Shown here: positions 43,900 to 52,162 of the stretch, in pieces
How positions within the stretch are numbered: position 1 is the stretch's first letter
Layout of the letters: each line of letters opens with the position of its first letter
Assembly (NCBI RefSeq): GCF_009832745.1
Contig: NZ_VRMJ01000008.1
Location: 62,001-126,000 of the forward strand
Source: Polaribacter septentrionalilitoris
Lineage (GTDB): Bacteria; Bacteroidota; Bacteroidia; Flavobacteriales; Flavobacteriaceae
DNA: 64,000 nt
Direction of reading: 5' to 3'
Program-made: the position numbers and the translations under genes
The notes under the pieces: model-generated
Seen by the model: the letters and a program-made list of their open reading frames with translations, nothing else
Database searches by the model: none
Told to the model about the DNA's origin: nothing

Positions 43900-44069
43900 C
43901 TGAAAAAAAATTAAAGTTTCAAAGAAAATTTAGCAATAGAAGAATTAGAAAAGAATCTAAACCTAAAAAAGGACTTTTTTTAGTGTTTTTGTTGGTAATC
44001 GCTTTAGTTTTGTGGTTTAAAGCTGAAGCTATTTTAGATTATTTTTTTAACAAACCTACTACGCCTTAA
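43896..44069 (+). CDS. 57-residue single-span membrane peptide
   Basis: A frame missed by length cut-offs. The ATG overlaps the mnmD stop (ATGA) and it encodes a basic N-terminus (KKLKFQRKFSNRRIRKESKP), one membrane helix (LFLVFLLVIALVLWF) and a short tail ending TTP. The tight coupling to mnmD and the clear positive-inside pattern support a real gene. Function unknown. Its last 11 bases overlap the convergent glycosyltransferase stop. Confidence 0.75.
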   Translation: MTEKKLKFQRKFSNRRIRKESKPKKGLFLVFLLVIALVLWFKAEAILDYFFNKPTTP

Positions 44070-45174
44070 ACTTTCTGCCTTTCCAGTTATAAGTTGTGGT
44101 TACTGCTAAAACTGCAATAACGAGGTTAAATATAGGATATATAATACTTGCTGGAACATACCATTTTACAAAGTCCATTTTATGATTAAAAAATGATAAA
44201 GTAGGTTTAAATAAGCACCAATCTATGATTAATTTAATGGCTATAGGAATGTACATTGTTTTTATGCTTCCTATACATAAAAAGGAGAATACAAAAAGAT
44301 TGGTAAGCACAATAAGAACACCTATTAATTTTACTTTTATTGAGTTAAAGTTACTGGTTTTTGCAGCCCATCTTTTTCTTTGTTGAATTAAACCTGACCA
44401 ACTTTTTACAGGAAAAGTAGTAACAATAGCCGCTTGAGATTTTAAATAATGCACACTTTTTTTATCGCTTTTGATGAATTTTTCAAACAGAAAAACATCG
44501 TCACCACTTGCAATTTCAGAATTACCTTCAAAACCATTAAGTTGCAAAAAAATACCTTTCTTGTAGGCTAAGTTTGCACCATTGCATAAAAATGGAAAAT
44601 CAATTCCAAAGCCACCAATAGTTGTGCCTTGCATACTCATAAAATCTAACAATTGAAATTGCTCTAATAAGTTGTTTTTAGCTTTGTAGTTTACTGGAGC
44701 AACAATCATCTTAGAATTATTTTTTTGGATGAAACTATCTAAGCTAGAAAGCCAGTTTTTTGAGAGAACACAATCTGCATCTGTGGTAACTATCCAGTTA
44801 TGTTTTGCTTTAGAAATTGCTGTAGAAATAGCATCTTTTTTTGGGGATTTAGAAGTTCTATTGTTTTTTAAAACCTGAAAGTTAGTTTGAGAAATAGCAT
44901 CAAAAAAATCTTTAATAGCAGCTACAGAGTCATCTGTAGAATCATCATCCACAAAAAGAAATTCAACCAACTCTTTTGGGTAGTTTAATAACTGAATGGA
45001 TTGCAATAAATTAGGTAGATTTTTGGCTTCATTTCTAAACGGAATAATCACAGAGAATTTAGTGGTTGGGTTTTCTGAAATGTTGTTGAATTCATCAACT
45101 CTACCAAATCCAATGGTTAGTGCTATAATTAAAATAGCATAGAGCAATCCAATTAAGATTAAGAACCAAATCAT
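44059..45174 (-). CDS. Membrane glycosyltransferase, family 2
   Basis: 371 residues. An N-terminal membrane helix (MIWFLILIGLLYAILIIALT) precedes a GT-A domain with SVIIPFRNEAKNLPNLL, the D-x-D region VTTDADC, the acceptor-side SGDDVFLFEKF and Q-x-x-R-W as QQRKRWA. Three or more C-terminal membrane helices follow. It transfers a sugar to a lipid or surface polymer at the inner membrane. The ATG at 45172-45174 overlaps the upstream stop (ATGA), so it is the second gene of a two-gene operon with the flippase-like protein. Confidence 0.9.
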   Translation of the reverse strand: MIWFLILIGLLYAILIIALTIGFGRVDEFNNISENPTTKFSVIIPFRNEAKNLPNLLQSIQLLNYPKELVEFLFVDDDSTDDSVAAIKDFFDAISQTNFQVLKNNRTSKSPKKDAISTAISKAKHNWIVTTDADCVLSKNWLSSLDSFIQKNNSKMIVAPVNYKAKNNLLEQFQLLDFMSMQGTTIGGFGIDFPFLCNGANLAYKKGIFLQLNGFEGNSEIASGDDVFLFEKFIKSDKKSVHYLKSQAAIVTTFPVKSWSGLIQQRKRWAAKTSNFNSIKVKLIGVLIVLTNLFVFSFLCIGSIKTMYIPIAIKLIIDWCLFKPTLSFFNHKMDFVKWYVPASIIYPIFNLVIAVLAVTTTYNWKGRKFKA

Positions 45175-46136
45175 TTTTGAAAGTTTGGGGTAAATGTGAT
45201 CACAAAATAGCTGCCAATAATTGCAGGAATTGCAAAATTTAACATCCACATTACACTAACAATCGTTAAAATACTAATGGGGTCAATTTGAAAAAAAGTA
45301 AAAATCCAAACCGAAATAGACCCTTTTAAAACAACATCAAAAAAAGACAACATAGGAACAATTGAAGCGATTAAATATACAGAGGTTATTGCAGAAATTG
45401 CATCTATATATTCGATTTGTAGATTAAAAAGAAATACTAAAAAATAGAATTGATGCGAAAAAATAAGATATCTTAAAAATGAATAAACAGTTGTTTTTAA
45501 GTTGATTGAAAAAGGTATTTTAGAGATAAATTTTTTCACCTTTTGCACATAATTTTTTCCTATTTGAAAACTTTTTATGAGTAATACAAAAAATCCGAAA
45601 AGTAAAATTAACACGAATATCACACCAAAGGCTGAATCAAAATCAAAATTTATTTGATGTGTTGAGGCCAAATAAATAAATCCGATACTACCAAAAAATA
45701 GCGTTGCAATCAACTGATAAAAATTTCCAATAAAATTTAAACCAACAATTTTTTTTCTGAGAGGCTTTTCAAAATAAAGTGCTTTTGCACCATATTCTCC
45801 AATTCTGTTGGGTGTAATTAAAGAAGCTGTTAGCGATGAAAAGCATTGAATACTGGCTTCCCAAAAAGAAATGTTTTTAATGGTATTTACCAAGTTATTC
45901 CATTTTAAAATCTCAAAAAACCAATTTAAGGCACTAAAAACAACTAAAATTAGTACATTTTTAAATGAGAAAATCTGATGTTGTAACAGTTGAGATGATA
46001 ACACAGAAAAATCAATGTTGCTTTTTAAAAATAGTTTTTGATAGATAAAAAAAACACACCCAAATACAATGGTTAGTTTTATTAGTAACCAAAAGAATTG
46101 TTTAGATTTGTATGAAAGCGAAATTTGCATCAACAC
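45171..46136 (-). CDS. Flippase-like integral membrane protein (LPG synthase TM domain family)
   Basis: 321 residues with about eight membrane helices. It carries the UPF0104/lysylphosphatidylglycerol synthase TM-domain signature T-P-N-R-I-G-E-Y-G in the SLITPNRIGEYGAKAL segment. The C-terminal acyltransferase domain of MprF is absent. Proteins of this type are found with glycosyltransferases and probably help move or build a glycolipid. It is translationally coupled to the family 2 glycosyltransferase. Its start is only 15 bases from the divergent ruvC. Confidence 0.85.
   Translation of the reverse strand: MLMQISLSYKSKQFFWLLIKLTIVFGCVFFIYQKLFLKSNIDFSVLSSQLLQHQIFSFKNVLILVVFSALNWFFEILKWNNLVNTIKNISFWEASIQCFSSLTASLITPNRIGEYGAKALYFEKPLRKKIVGLNFIGNFYQLIATLFFGSIGFIYLASTHQINFDFDSAFGVIFVLILLFGFFVLLIKSFQIGKNYVQKVKKFISKIPFSINLKTTVYSFLRYLIFSHQFYFLVFLFNLQIEYIDAISAITSVYLIASIVPMLSFFDVVLKGSISVWIFTFFQIDPISILTIVSVMWMLNFAIPAIIGSYFVITFTPNFQK
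46103..46110 (+). promoter_or_regulatory. Possible -7 promoter box of ruvC, inside the flippase gene
   Basis: TAGATTTG matches TAnnTTTG and lies 41 bases before the ruvC start, within the first codons of the divergent gene. No -33 box is evident. Confidence 0.4.
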
Positions 46137-46151
46137 AAAGAACGATAAAAT

Positions 46152-46706
46152 TTGAGTAGTGAAAAAATCATTTTAGGAATTGACCCAGGAACCACTATTA
46201 TGGGGTTTGGTTTGATTAAAATTGTAGGCAAAAAGATGGAATTTATTCAAATGAATGAATTACAGCTTAAAAAATATGACGATCACTACTTAAAACTGAA
46301 ACTTATTTTTGAACGTACCATAGAACTCATAGACACTTATCATCCTGATGAAATAGCGATTGAAGCTCCCTTTTTTGGAAAAAATGTACAATCGATGTTA
46401 AAGTTAGGAAGAGCACAAGGAGTTGCTATGGCTGCTGGTTTGTCTAGAGAAATACCCATTACAGAATATTTGCCAAAGAAAATCAAAATGGCAATTACAG
46501 GTAATGGAAATGCAAGTAAAGAACAAGTTGCTTTGATGCTAAAATCTTTATTAAACTTAAAAACTCTACCCAAAAATTTAGATGCCACAGATGGTTTAGC
46601 AGCAGCAGTTTGTCATTTTTACAATTCAGGAAAAGTAGTTGGCGGAAAGAATTACACAGGTTGGGCAAGTTTTGTGAAGCAAAATGAAAAAAGAGTTAAG
46701 AAATGA
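46152..46706 (+). CDS. ruvC: Holliday junction endodeoxyribonuclease RuvC
   Basis: It resolves Holliday junctions in recombination. 184 residues with the RNase H-type acidic set: [15 protein letters not shown] (first Asp), [13 protein letters not shown] (Glu) and [13 protein letters not shown] (last Asp pair). The start codon is TTG at 46152-46154 ([11 protein letters not shown]); no ATG exists that keeps the first motif. It overlaps hemW by 4 bases (ATGA). Confidence 0.94.
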   Translation: MSSEKIILGIDPGTTIMGFGLIKIVGKKMEFIQMNELQLKKYDDHYLKLKLIFERTIELIDTYHPDEIAIEAPFFGKNVQSMLKLGRAQGVAMAAGLSREIPITEYLPKKIKMAITGNGNASKEQVALMLKSLLNLKTLPKNLDATDGLAAAVCHFYNSGKVVGGKNYTGWASFVKQNEKRVKK

Positions 46707-47836
46707 GTGGAATTTATATTCACATCCCATTTTGTAAACAAGCTTGTTACTATTGCGATTTTCACTTTTCTACATCACTAAAAAAGAAGTCAGAAATGAT
46801 TGCTTGTTTGGTGAAAGAAATTGAACTCAGAAAATCGGAACTTAAAGGTGCAATCATCGAAACCATTTATTTCGGGGGAGGAACTCCTTCTGTGTTAGAA
46901 GTTGATGAAATTCAGTTGATTATTGATGCTGTTTATCATAATTTTGATGTTGTAGAACATCCAGAAATTACTTTAGAAGCTAATCCTGATGATCTGTCTG
47001 AAGCAAAAATTATTGCGCTTTCACAATCTCCAATTAATAGATTGAGTATCGGAATTCAATCTTTTTTTGAGAAAGATCTAAAGTTGATGAACAGAGCACA
47101 TAATGCTCAAGAAGCCAAAGAATGCATATCAGTAGCGATTTGCCATTTTGATAATATTTCTATCGATTTAATTTACGGAATTCCAGATTGTAGCAACCAA
47201 GAATGGAAAGAAAATATTGAAACAGCATTGCGTTTTGGTGTTCCTCATATTTCTAGTTATGCCTTAACAGTAGAACCCAAAACAGCTTTAGCGAGTTTTA
47301 TTGAAAAAGGTATCATTGCAACTATAGATGATGAAAAAGCACAAGAACAATTTCATATTTTAATTGAAGAATTAGAACGCGCTAATTTTATCCACTATGA
47401 AACCTCTAATTTTGGAAAAGAAGGTTTTTTCAGCAAAAATAATTCATCCTATTGGTTAGGGAAAAAGTATTTAGGAATTGGACCATCAGCACATTCTTTT
47501 GATGGAGAAGTTCGAAGCTGGAACGTAAGAAATAATGCAAAATATATTAAAGCAATTCAGCAATCTCAATTAGAAATTGAAAGAGAAACATTGTCTAAAA
47601 AAGACCAATACAATGAATATGTAATGACGGGTTTACGAACAATTTGGGGAGTTTCTCTAACAAAAATTGCTTCAGATTTTGGAGAGAAGTATCTAAAATA
47701 TTTAGAAAATCAATCTAAAAAATATATTAAAGAAGAATTATTGTATATTGAAAACGAAATATTAAAAACCACAAAAAAAGGAAAGTTTTTGTCAGATGGA
47801 ATTGCAGCTGACCTTTTTATGCTAAACTTGATTTAA
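46703..47836 (+). CDS. hemW: Radical SAM protein HemW
   Basis: 377 residues. The radical SAM cluster motif is CKQACYYC, preceded by IYIHIPF, with [29 protein letters not shown] and the HemW C-terminal domain. It lacks nothing typical of the family. HemW is a heme chaperone, often misnamed coproporphyrinogen oxidase. It sits in an operon with ruvC upstream and the cyclase-like gene 11 bases downstream. Confidence 0.92.
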   Translation: MSGIYIHIPFCKQACYYCDFHFSTSLKKKSEMIACLVKEIELRKSELKGAIIETIYFGGGTPSVLEVDEIQLIIDAVYHNFDVVEHPEITLEANPDDLSEAKIIALSQSPINRLSIGIQSFFEKDLKLMNRAHNAQEAKECISVAICHFDNISIDLIYGIPDCSNQEWKENIETALRFGVPHISSYALTVEPKTALASFIEKGIIATIDDEKAQEQFHILIEELERANFIHYETSNFGKEGFFSKNNSSYWLGKKYLGIGPSAHSFDGEVRSWNVRNNAKYIKAIQQSQLEIERETLSKKDQYNEYVMTGLRTIWGVSLTKIASDFGEKYLKYLENQSKKYIKEELLYIENEILKTTKKGKFLSDGIAADLFMLNLI

Positions 47837-47847
47837 TACCATTTAAT

Positions 47848-48597
47848 TTGAAAGCAGTAGTAGAATATAATTCAAGAAAAATAACAGTAAATATCTCTAA
47901 TCCTATAGATATTTCTATTCCAATAGATACATCAAAGAAAAACGTAAATGCTTGGTATATAAAAGAACCAAAAATTTCTGCAGAAACACAAGAGGGTTAT
48001 GAAATAAGTGTTGCAAATGGTGCAGTTGTTAATTTTAATAGCATTCATTTTAATCCGCATTCGCACATTACTCATACAGAATGTGTGGGTCATATCACCA
48101 AAGAAGTCCATTCTGTCAATAAAAATTTAAAGTACTTTATTTTTTTAGCAGAAGTGGTTACAATTGCTCCTTTGTTTCATAATGGAGATTTTCTAATTGG
48201 TGTAAAACAATTAAAAAAAGCTCTAGGAAATAAAAAACGAGATGCAGTTGTAATTCGCACATTACCTAATTTAGAAGAAAAAAAGAGTATGGATTACTCA
48301 AACACAAATCCAACATATCTGTCTGAAAAAGCGGCTATTTATTTAAGAGAAAAAGGAATTAAACATTTGTTGATAGACTTGCCTTCTGTTGATAAAGAAA
48401 AAGATGGAGGTAGACTATTATCTCATAACGCTTTTTGGAATACAGATGGTGAAATAAGAATGGATGCCACAATTACTGAGTTTATATATGTGCCAAATGA
48501 AGTTGAAGATGGTGAGTATTTGTTAAATTTAATGATTGCTCCTTTTGAAAATGACGCTACTCCAAGTAAACCAGTTTTATACGAAATTGAAAAATGA
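47848..48597 (+). CDS. Cyclase family protein (kynurenine-formamidase-like)
   Basis: 249 residues of the metal-dependent cyclase/formamidase fold. The metal-binding motif HxGTHxDxPxH is changed to FNPHSHITHTECVGHI, keeping three His. The later DLPSVDKEKDGG and HNAFW match the family. Start codon TTG at 47848. Third gene after ruvC and hemW. It may hydrolyse a formamide or another amide; the altered motif makes kynurenine formamidase itself uncertain. Confidence 0.82.
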   Translation: MKAVVEYNSRKITVNISNPIDISIPIDTSKKNVNAWYIKEPKISAETQEGYEISVANGAVVNFNSIHFNPHSHITHTECVGHITKEVHSVNKNLKYFIFLAEVVTIAPLFHNGDFLIGVKQLKKALGNKKRDAVVIRTLPNLEEKKSMDYSNTNPTYLSEKAAIYLREKGIKHLLIDLPSVDKEKDGGRLLSHNAFWNTDGEIRMDATITEFIYVPNEVEDGEYLLNLMIAPFENDATPSKPVLYEIEK

Positions 48598-48630
48598 GAA
48601 TAGCATAATTTTTACCTTTTTATCTAAAGT

Positions 48631-49611
48631 CTAAAACCACTTTTTACGCTTAAAATACCAAATAGAAACGATAGTAATTAACACCATAATTCCTAATAAA
48701 ATAAAATACCCATATTTCATTTTTAATTCTGGAATATTTTCAAAATTCATTCCGTAAATACCTGCTAAAAAAGTTAGCGGAATAAAAATTACAGACAAAA
48801 TGGTTAAGGTTTTCATCACTTCATTTAAACGATGACCTTGAATACTAAAAATCAAATTAATTTTACTTTCTAATTCTTGCAATTCGAAATCTATATTCGA
48901 AACCAAGTTGTTGGCTTGTTCTTTTAATTCGCTAAAATATTTTACATCAAAATTCTTGATTTCTATTTTTTCTAATTTGATGATGGTATCTTTTAGTCCT
49001 AAAGCAGCCTTTTTAAAATTAAATAATTCTTGCTTTCTTTTCTCTACCAAAGAAGTAAACTCTGGCGTAGGTTTTATATTGATTGAGTTTAGTTTATCTG
49101 CGCTTAAATCTGCATTTTTCTGATAAGCTTCTTCGTAATTGTCAACAATCGATTCTAAAATTAAAAACAATAAATAATCAGTTTTTTTTCGTCTTACAAT
49201 TCCTTTGTTTCCTTCTAAACGCTCACGAATCCAATTAAAATAATCTCCTTCTTGTTCTTGTATGCTCCATAAAAATCCAGAAGATACAATAAACCACATT
49301 TGTTCAGAATCTAAAGATTTACTATCTGTTTTTAATATTCGAGTAGAAACAAAAAATAAATCATCTAATAAAATTACTTTGTTAGGATGCTCATCATCCA
49401 TAAATAATTTCAGTAAAAAATCATCTAAATTATTATTTACAACAACAGATTTAAAAAGGTCTCTGTATTTATTTCCATAAGTGTTAACCCATTCAGTTGA
49501 GTTTGTTTTATTCGTTAACTTTACATCAGAAACAGAAGTATAGCAAGACTTTTCAAATTCTTTTTTGGAGTAACTTATTAAAGAAGTGTTTTTTAAAAAT
49601 TCACTTTCCAT
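48631..49611 (-). CDS. corA: CorA-type magnesium/cobalt transporter
   Basis: 326 residues. A long cytoplasmic alpha/beta and helical part precedes two C-terminal membrane helices. The signature G-M-N is in AGIYGMNFENIPELKMKYGY, followed by the basic end WYFKRKKWF. Forms a pentameric channel for Mg2+. The pore-entrance loop is acidic-poor, as in other CorA. Monocistronic. Confidence 0.93.
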   Translation of the reverse strand: MESEFLKNTSLISYSKKEFEKSCYTSVSDVKLTNKTNSTEWVNTYGNKYRDLFKSVVVNNNLDDFLLKLFMDDEHPNKVILLDDLFFVSTRILKTDSKSLDSEQMWFIVSSGFLWSIQEQEGDYFNWIRERLEGNKGIVRRKKTDYLLFLILESIVDNYEEAYQKNADLSADKLNSINIKPTPEFTSLVEKRKQELFNFKKAALGLKDTIIKLEKIEIKNFDVKYFSELKEQANNLVSNIDFELQELESKINLIFSIQGHRLNEVMKTLTILSVIFIPLTFLAGIYGMNFENIPELKMKYGYFILLGIMVLITIVSIWYFKRKKWF

Positions 49612-49691
49612 TTTAAAAATAATTGTAGATTTGATTGATGTATAAAGATACTTTATTAATTTGATTTTTGCTCTATTTAAAAACCAACAGC

Positions 49692-50060
49692 ATGCACATA
49701 GAACAAGTAAGAGATTTTTGTATGGCCAAAAAAGGGGTTACAGAGCATTTTCCTTTTGATGATGTTACGCTCGTTTTTAAAGTGATGAACAAAATGTTTG
49801 CTTTAACAGGATTAAAATCTTGGGAAGAAGGTGAGCCAAAAATCAATTTAAAATGCGACCCAGACAAAGCTCAAGAGTTAAGAGCAGCTTATGAAGGGGT
49901 AAATCCTGGTTGGCACATGAACAAAAGATTATGGAACACAGTAACCATAAATACCATTGATGTTTCTGAGGAAGTAATTAAAGAACTCATTAATCATTCT
50001 TATGATTTGGTTGTAAAAGGATTAACAAAAAAACTACAAGCTGAATTAAAAAATCTGTAA
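49692..50060 (+). CDS. MmcQ/YjbR family protein
   Basis: 122 residues of the small YjbR (CyaY-like) fold: EQVRDFCMAKKGVTEHFPF, FKVMNKMFAL, INLKCDP, YEGVNPGWHMNKRLW. The frame opens eight codons earlier at a TTG, but the ATG at 49692 matches homologues. Some members bind DNA; function is unsettled. Its last 15 bases overlap the convergent AraC gene. Confidence 0.88.
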   Translation: MHIEQVRDFCMAKKGVTEHFPFDDVTLVFKVMNKMFALTGLKSWEEGEPKINLKCDPDKAQELRAAYEGVNPGWHMNKRLWNTVTINTIDVSEEVIKELINHSYDLVVKGLTKKLQAELKNL

Positions 50061-50894
50061 TTTTCGATATTTTAGTGGAGTTGTCTTTTTAATTTCTTTA
50101 AACTTTCTATTAAAATTTGAAATATTATTAAACCCAGTTTTAAAGGCGATATCTGCAATAGAATTATCTTTTTGAGATTGTAACAATTTACAAGCATTTT
50201 CAATTCGTAATTCAGTTAAAAAACTAACATATGTTTTATTAGTGTGTTTTTTAAAATAAGTACAAAATGCATTTTTTGTCATATTTGCAACGTTAGCTAT
50301 TTTTTCTAAAGAAATCGATTTGTGAGAGTTTGTAATGGTATATTCAAAAATAGTTCGCAATTTTTTTCCTTCTAAGTCAGAATATTTTTTTTGATATACA
50401 AAGTTTGATAGTGGTTTTGTTTCTGCCGATGAAATTGCTTTTAAAATCTTTAATAAAATAATAAAGCGTTCTAATTTTGTGGCTTTTTTTAAGCTCTTAA
50501 AAAATAAAATAATATGTTCTTTATTGCTTTCAATTTGTAAACCTTGCTCTAACTTTTTAAAGATATGCTTTAGTTCCTTAAATTCATTTTTTTCAAAAAA
50601 AGAATCTCCAAAAGAATCTTTTGTAAAAAAAAGACTCAACATTTTCGATTTTTCTGGTGTATTTTCTTCACTTTTAAACGCATGAGGTAAATTACTCCCA
50701 ATAATAAAAAGATCATTTGTAGAATAGCTAGAAATACTATCGCCAACCAATAAGGTCCCTTTCCCTTTTTCTATAAAACTAATTTGAATTTCATCATGTT
50801 GATGCAGTTTATCATAAAAAATAAGCTCAATGTCTTCTTGATAAATCAATGCATTGTTTTCTGGTTTTGGTATTTTAAAAGGATATACTTTCAT
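50046..50894 (-). CDS. AraC family transcriptional regulator with cupin domain
   Basis: 282 residues. An N-terminal cupin sensor region (QHDEIQISFIEKGKGTLLVG, residues about 33-52) and a C-terminal double helix-turn-helix from about 185, including ISLEKIANVANMTKNAFCTY and SIADIAFKTGFNNISNFNRK. It faces the hydroxyproline gene run across a 245-bp gap with repeated motifs, so it is the obvious candidate activator, with hydroxyproline or an intermediate as ligand (inferred). Confidence 0.9.
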   Translation of the reverse strand: MKVYPFKIPKPENNALIYQEDIELIFYDKLHQHDEIQISFIEKGKGTLLVGDSISSYSTNDLFIIGSNLPHAFKSEENTPEKSKMLSLFFTKDSFGDSFFEKNEFKELKHIFKKLEQGLQIESNKEHIILFFKSLKKATKLERFIILLKILKAISSAETKPLSNFVYQKKYSDLEGKKLRTIFEYTITNSHKSISLEKIANVANMTKNAFCTYFKKHTNKTYVSFLTELRIENACKLLQSQKDNSIADIAFKTGFNNISNFNRKFKEIKKTTPLKYRKLQIF

Positions 50895-51139
50895 TTTTTT
50901 TGTTAAAATGTTGGTTTGTATGATTCCGGTTTTTCATAAAAATTGCATCGAGAACTAATTTAGAAATTAAAATTAATTATGATTAGCTCAACCTATCAAG
51001 TTTTAATATTTAATACAAAACTATTCATAATTAATTATATAAATACAATAATGAATAATATAATATAAAAAATGAATAATTTAATCTTATTTTTTAAGCA
51101 AGACTATTCATAATTTTATATCAATCAAATTATAACAAA
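50895..51139. promoter_or_regulatory. Control region between the AraC gene and the hydroxyproline genes
   Basis: Contains CTATTCATAATT at 51021-51032 and again at 51104-51115, and the inverted word AATGAATAAT at 51050-51059 and 51071-51080. The inner pair is exactly 21 bp apart (two helical turns), flanked on both sides by the outer pair. This order suggests paired half-sites for a dimeric AraC protein. No strict TAnnTTTG box is seen before 51140, consistent with activator-dependent transcription. Confidence 0.5.
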
Positions 51140-52096
51140 ATGAAATCTAATTGGGAAGGTGTAATGCCTGCAGTGTTTACATGGCTGAAAGAGTCAAAAT
51201 CTGGCAATCTTGAAATTGACTTTGATACAACTCAAAAACAAGCAGCTGATATTTTAAAAACTCAAGGAAAAGGCGGAAGTAGAATGTGTGGACTTGTGGG
51301 TTCTGGTACTCTGGGTGAGAATAGCTATCTGAACAATAAACAGCGACTTTCTTTATTGAAATCCCTTTCTGAGGTTGCTAAAGAATATAAAGTTCCTTTG
51401 ATCAGTGGGGCTTCAGCAGAAACAAAGGAGGAACTAGCAAAAATTATTGAAGGACTTGCAACAGTAGGAGTTGATACAGTTATGGTGATGCCTCCAAAAA
51501 CCAAGGAGGTTCCTTCTGAAAAAGAAATGTATGAGTATTATTCACTTTCTGAAGCAACCGCAAAAGATGTAGGTGTAACAATCATGCCGTATAACAATCC
51601 TGATGCAGCAGGTTATCACGCACTCTCAACAGACCTTCTATTAAGACTTTCTGAGCTTCCTAAAGTAACCGCGCTTAAAGTATCGACTATAGATGTTTCA
51701 ATTATTGAAACACTGATGTTAGAAAACAAAGATTTAAAAATTTTAGCAGGAGTAGATACAGTTACTGTACATGCAGGACTTGCAGGAGCATGTGGTGGAA
51801 TTACAGGTGTAGGTTGTATCTTTCCAAAAGCTAGTGTTACAATGCAAGAGTATGTTTTAAATGGAGAATGGGCTAAGGCAAACAAAATTTCCCAGGCTTT
51901 AAATTCGCTGTCGTATTTAGATGCTCAACCGCTACTTTTGGAATATCTTAAACTGGCTATGGGAATTCATCATAATGATGTTGCTGGAGGTTTACGAACC
52001 TTTGGTAAGAAATTAACAAAACATCAAATTGATGATGTGCATGCAAGATATATTCTGGCGAAAGAAAGGCTTGAAGTTCTGGACTTAATAAGTTAA
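51140..52096 (+). CDS. DHDPS-fold aldolase, probable 1-pyrroline-4-hydroxy-2-carboxylate deaminase
   Basis: 318 residues of the dihydrodipicolinate synthase (class I aldolase) family: GLVGSGTLGENSYLNNKQRL replaces the usual GTTGE loop, MPYNNPDAAGYH holds the Tyr, and the Schiff-base Lys is in KVTALKVSTID. In the hydroxyproline pathway a member of this family deaminates the pyrroline to 2-oxoglutarate semialdehyde. First gene of the run and divergent from its likely regulator. Assignment comes from context more than from motifs. Confidence 0.82.
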   Translation: MKSNWEGVMPAVFTWLKESKSGNLEIDFDTTQKQAADILKTQGKGGSRMCGLVGSGTLGENSYLNNKQRLSLLKSLSEVAKEYKVPLISGASAETKEELAKIIEGLATVGVDTVMVMPPKTKEVPSEKEMYEYYSLSEATAKDVGVTIMPYNNPDAAGYHALSTDLLLRLSELPKVTALKVSTIDVSIIETLMLENKDLKILAGVDTVTVHAGLAGACGGITGVGCIFPKASVTMQEYVLNGEWAKANKISQALNSLSYLDAQPLLLEYLKLAMGIHHNDVAGGLRTFGKKLTKHQIDDVHARYILAKERLEVLDLIS

Positions 52097-52162
52097 TTCA
52101 ACAAAAAAAAGTAGCTTACAAACTAGTAAAATTGAAAAAAAGCATTTAAAAAATAAGTAAAG

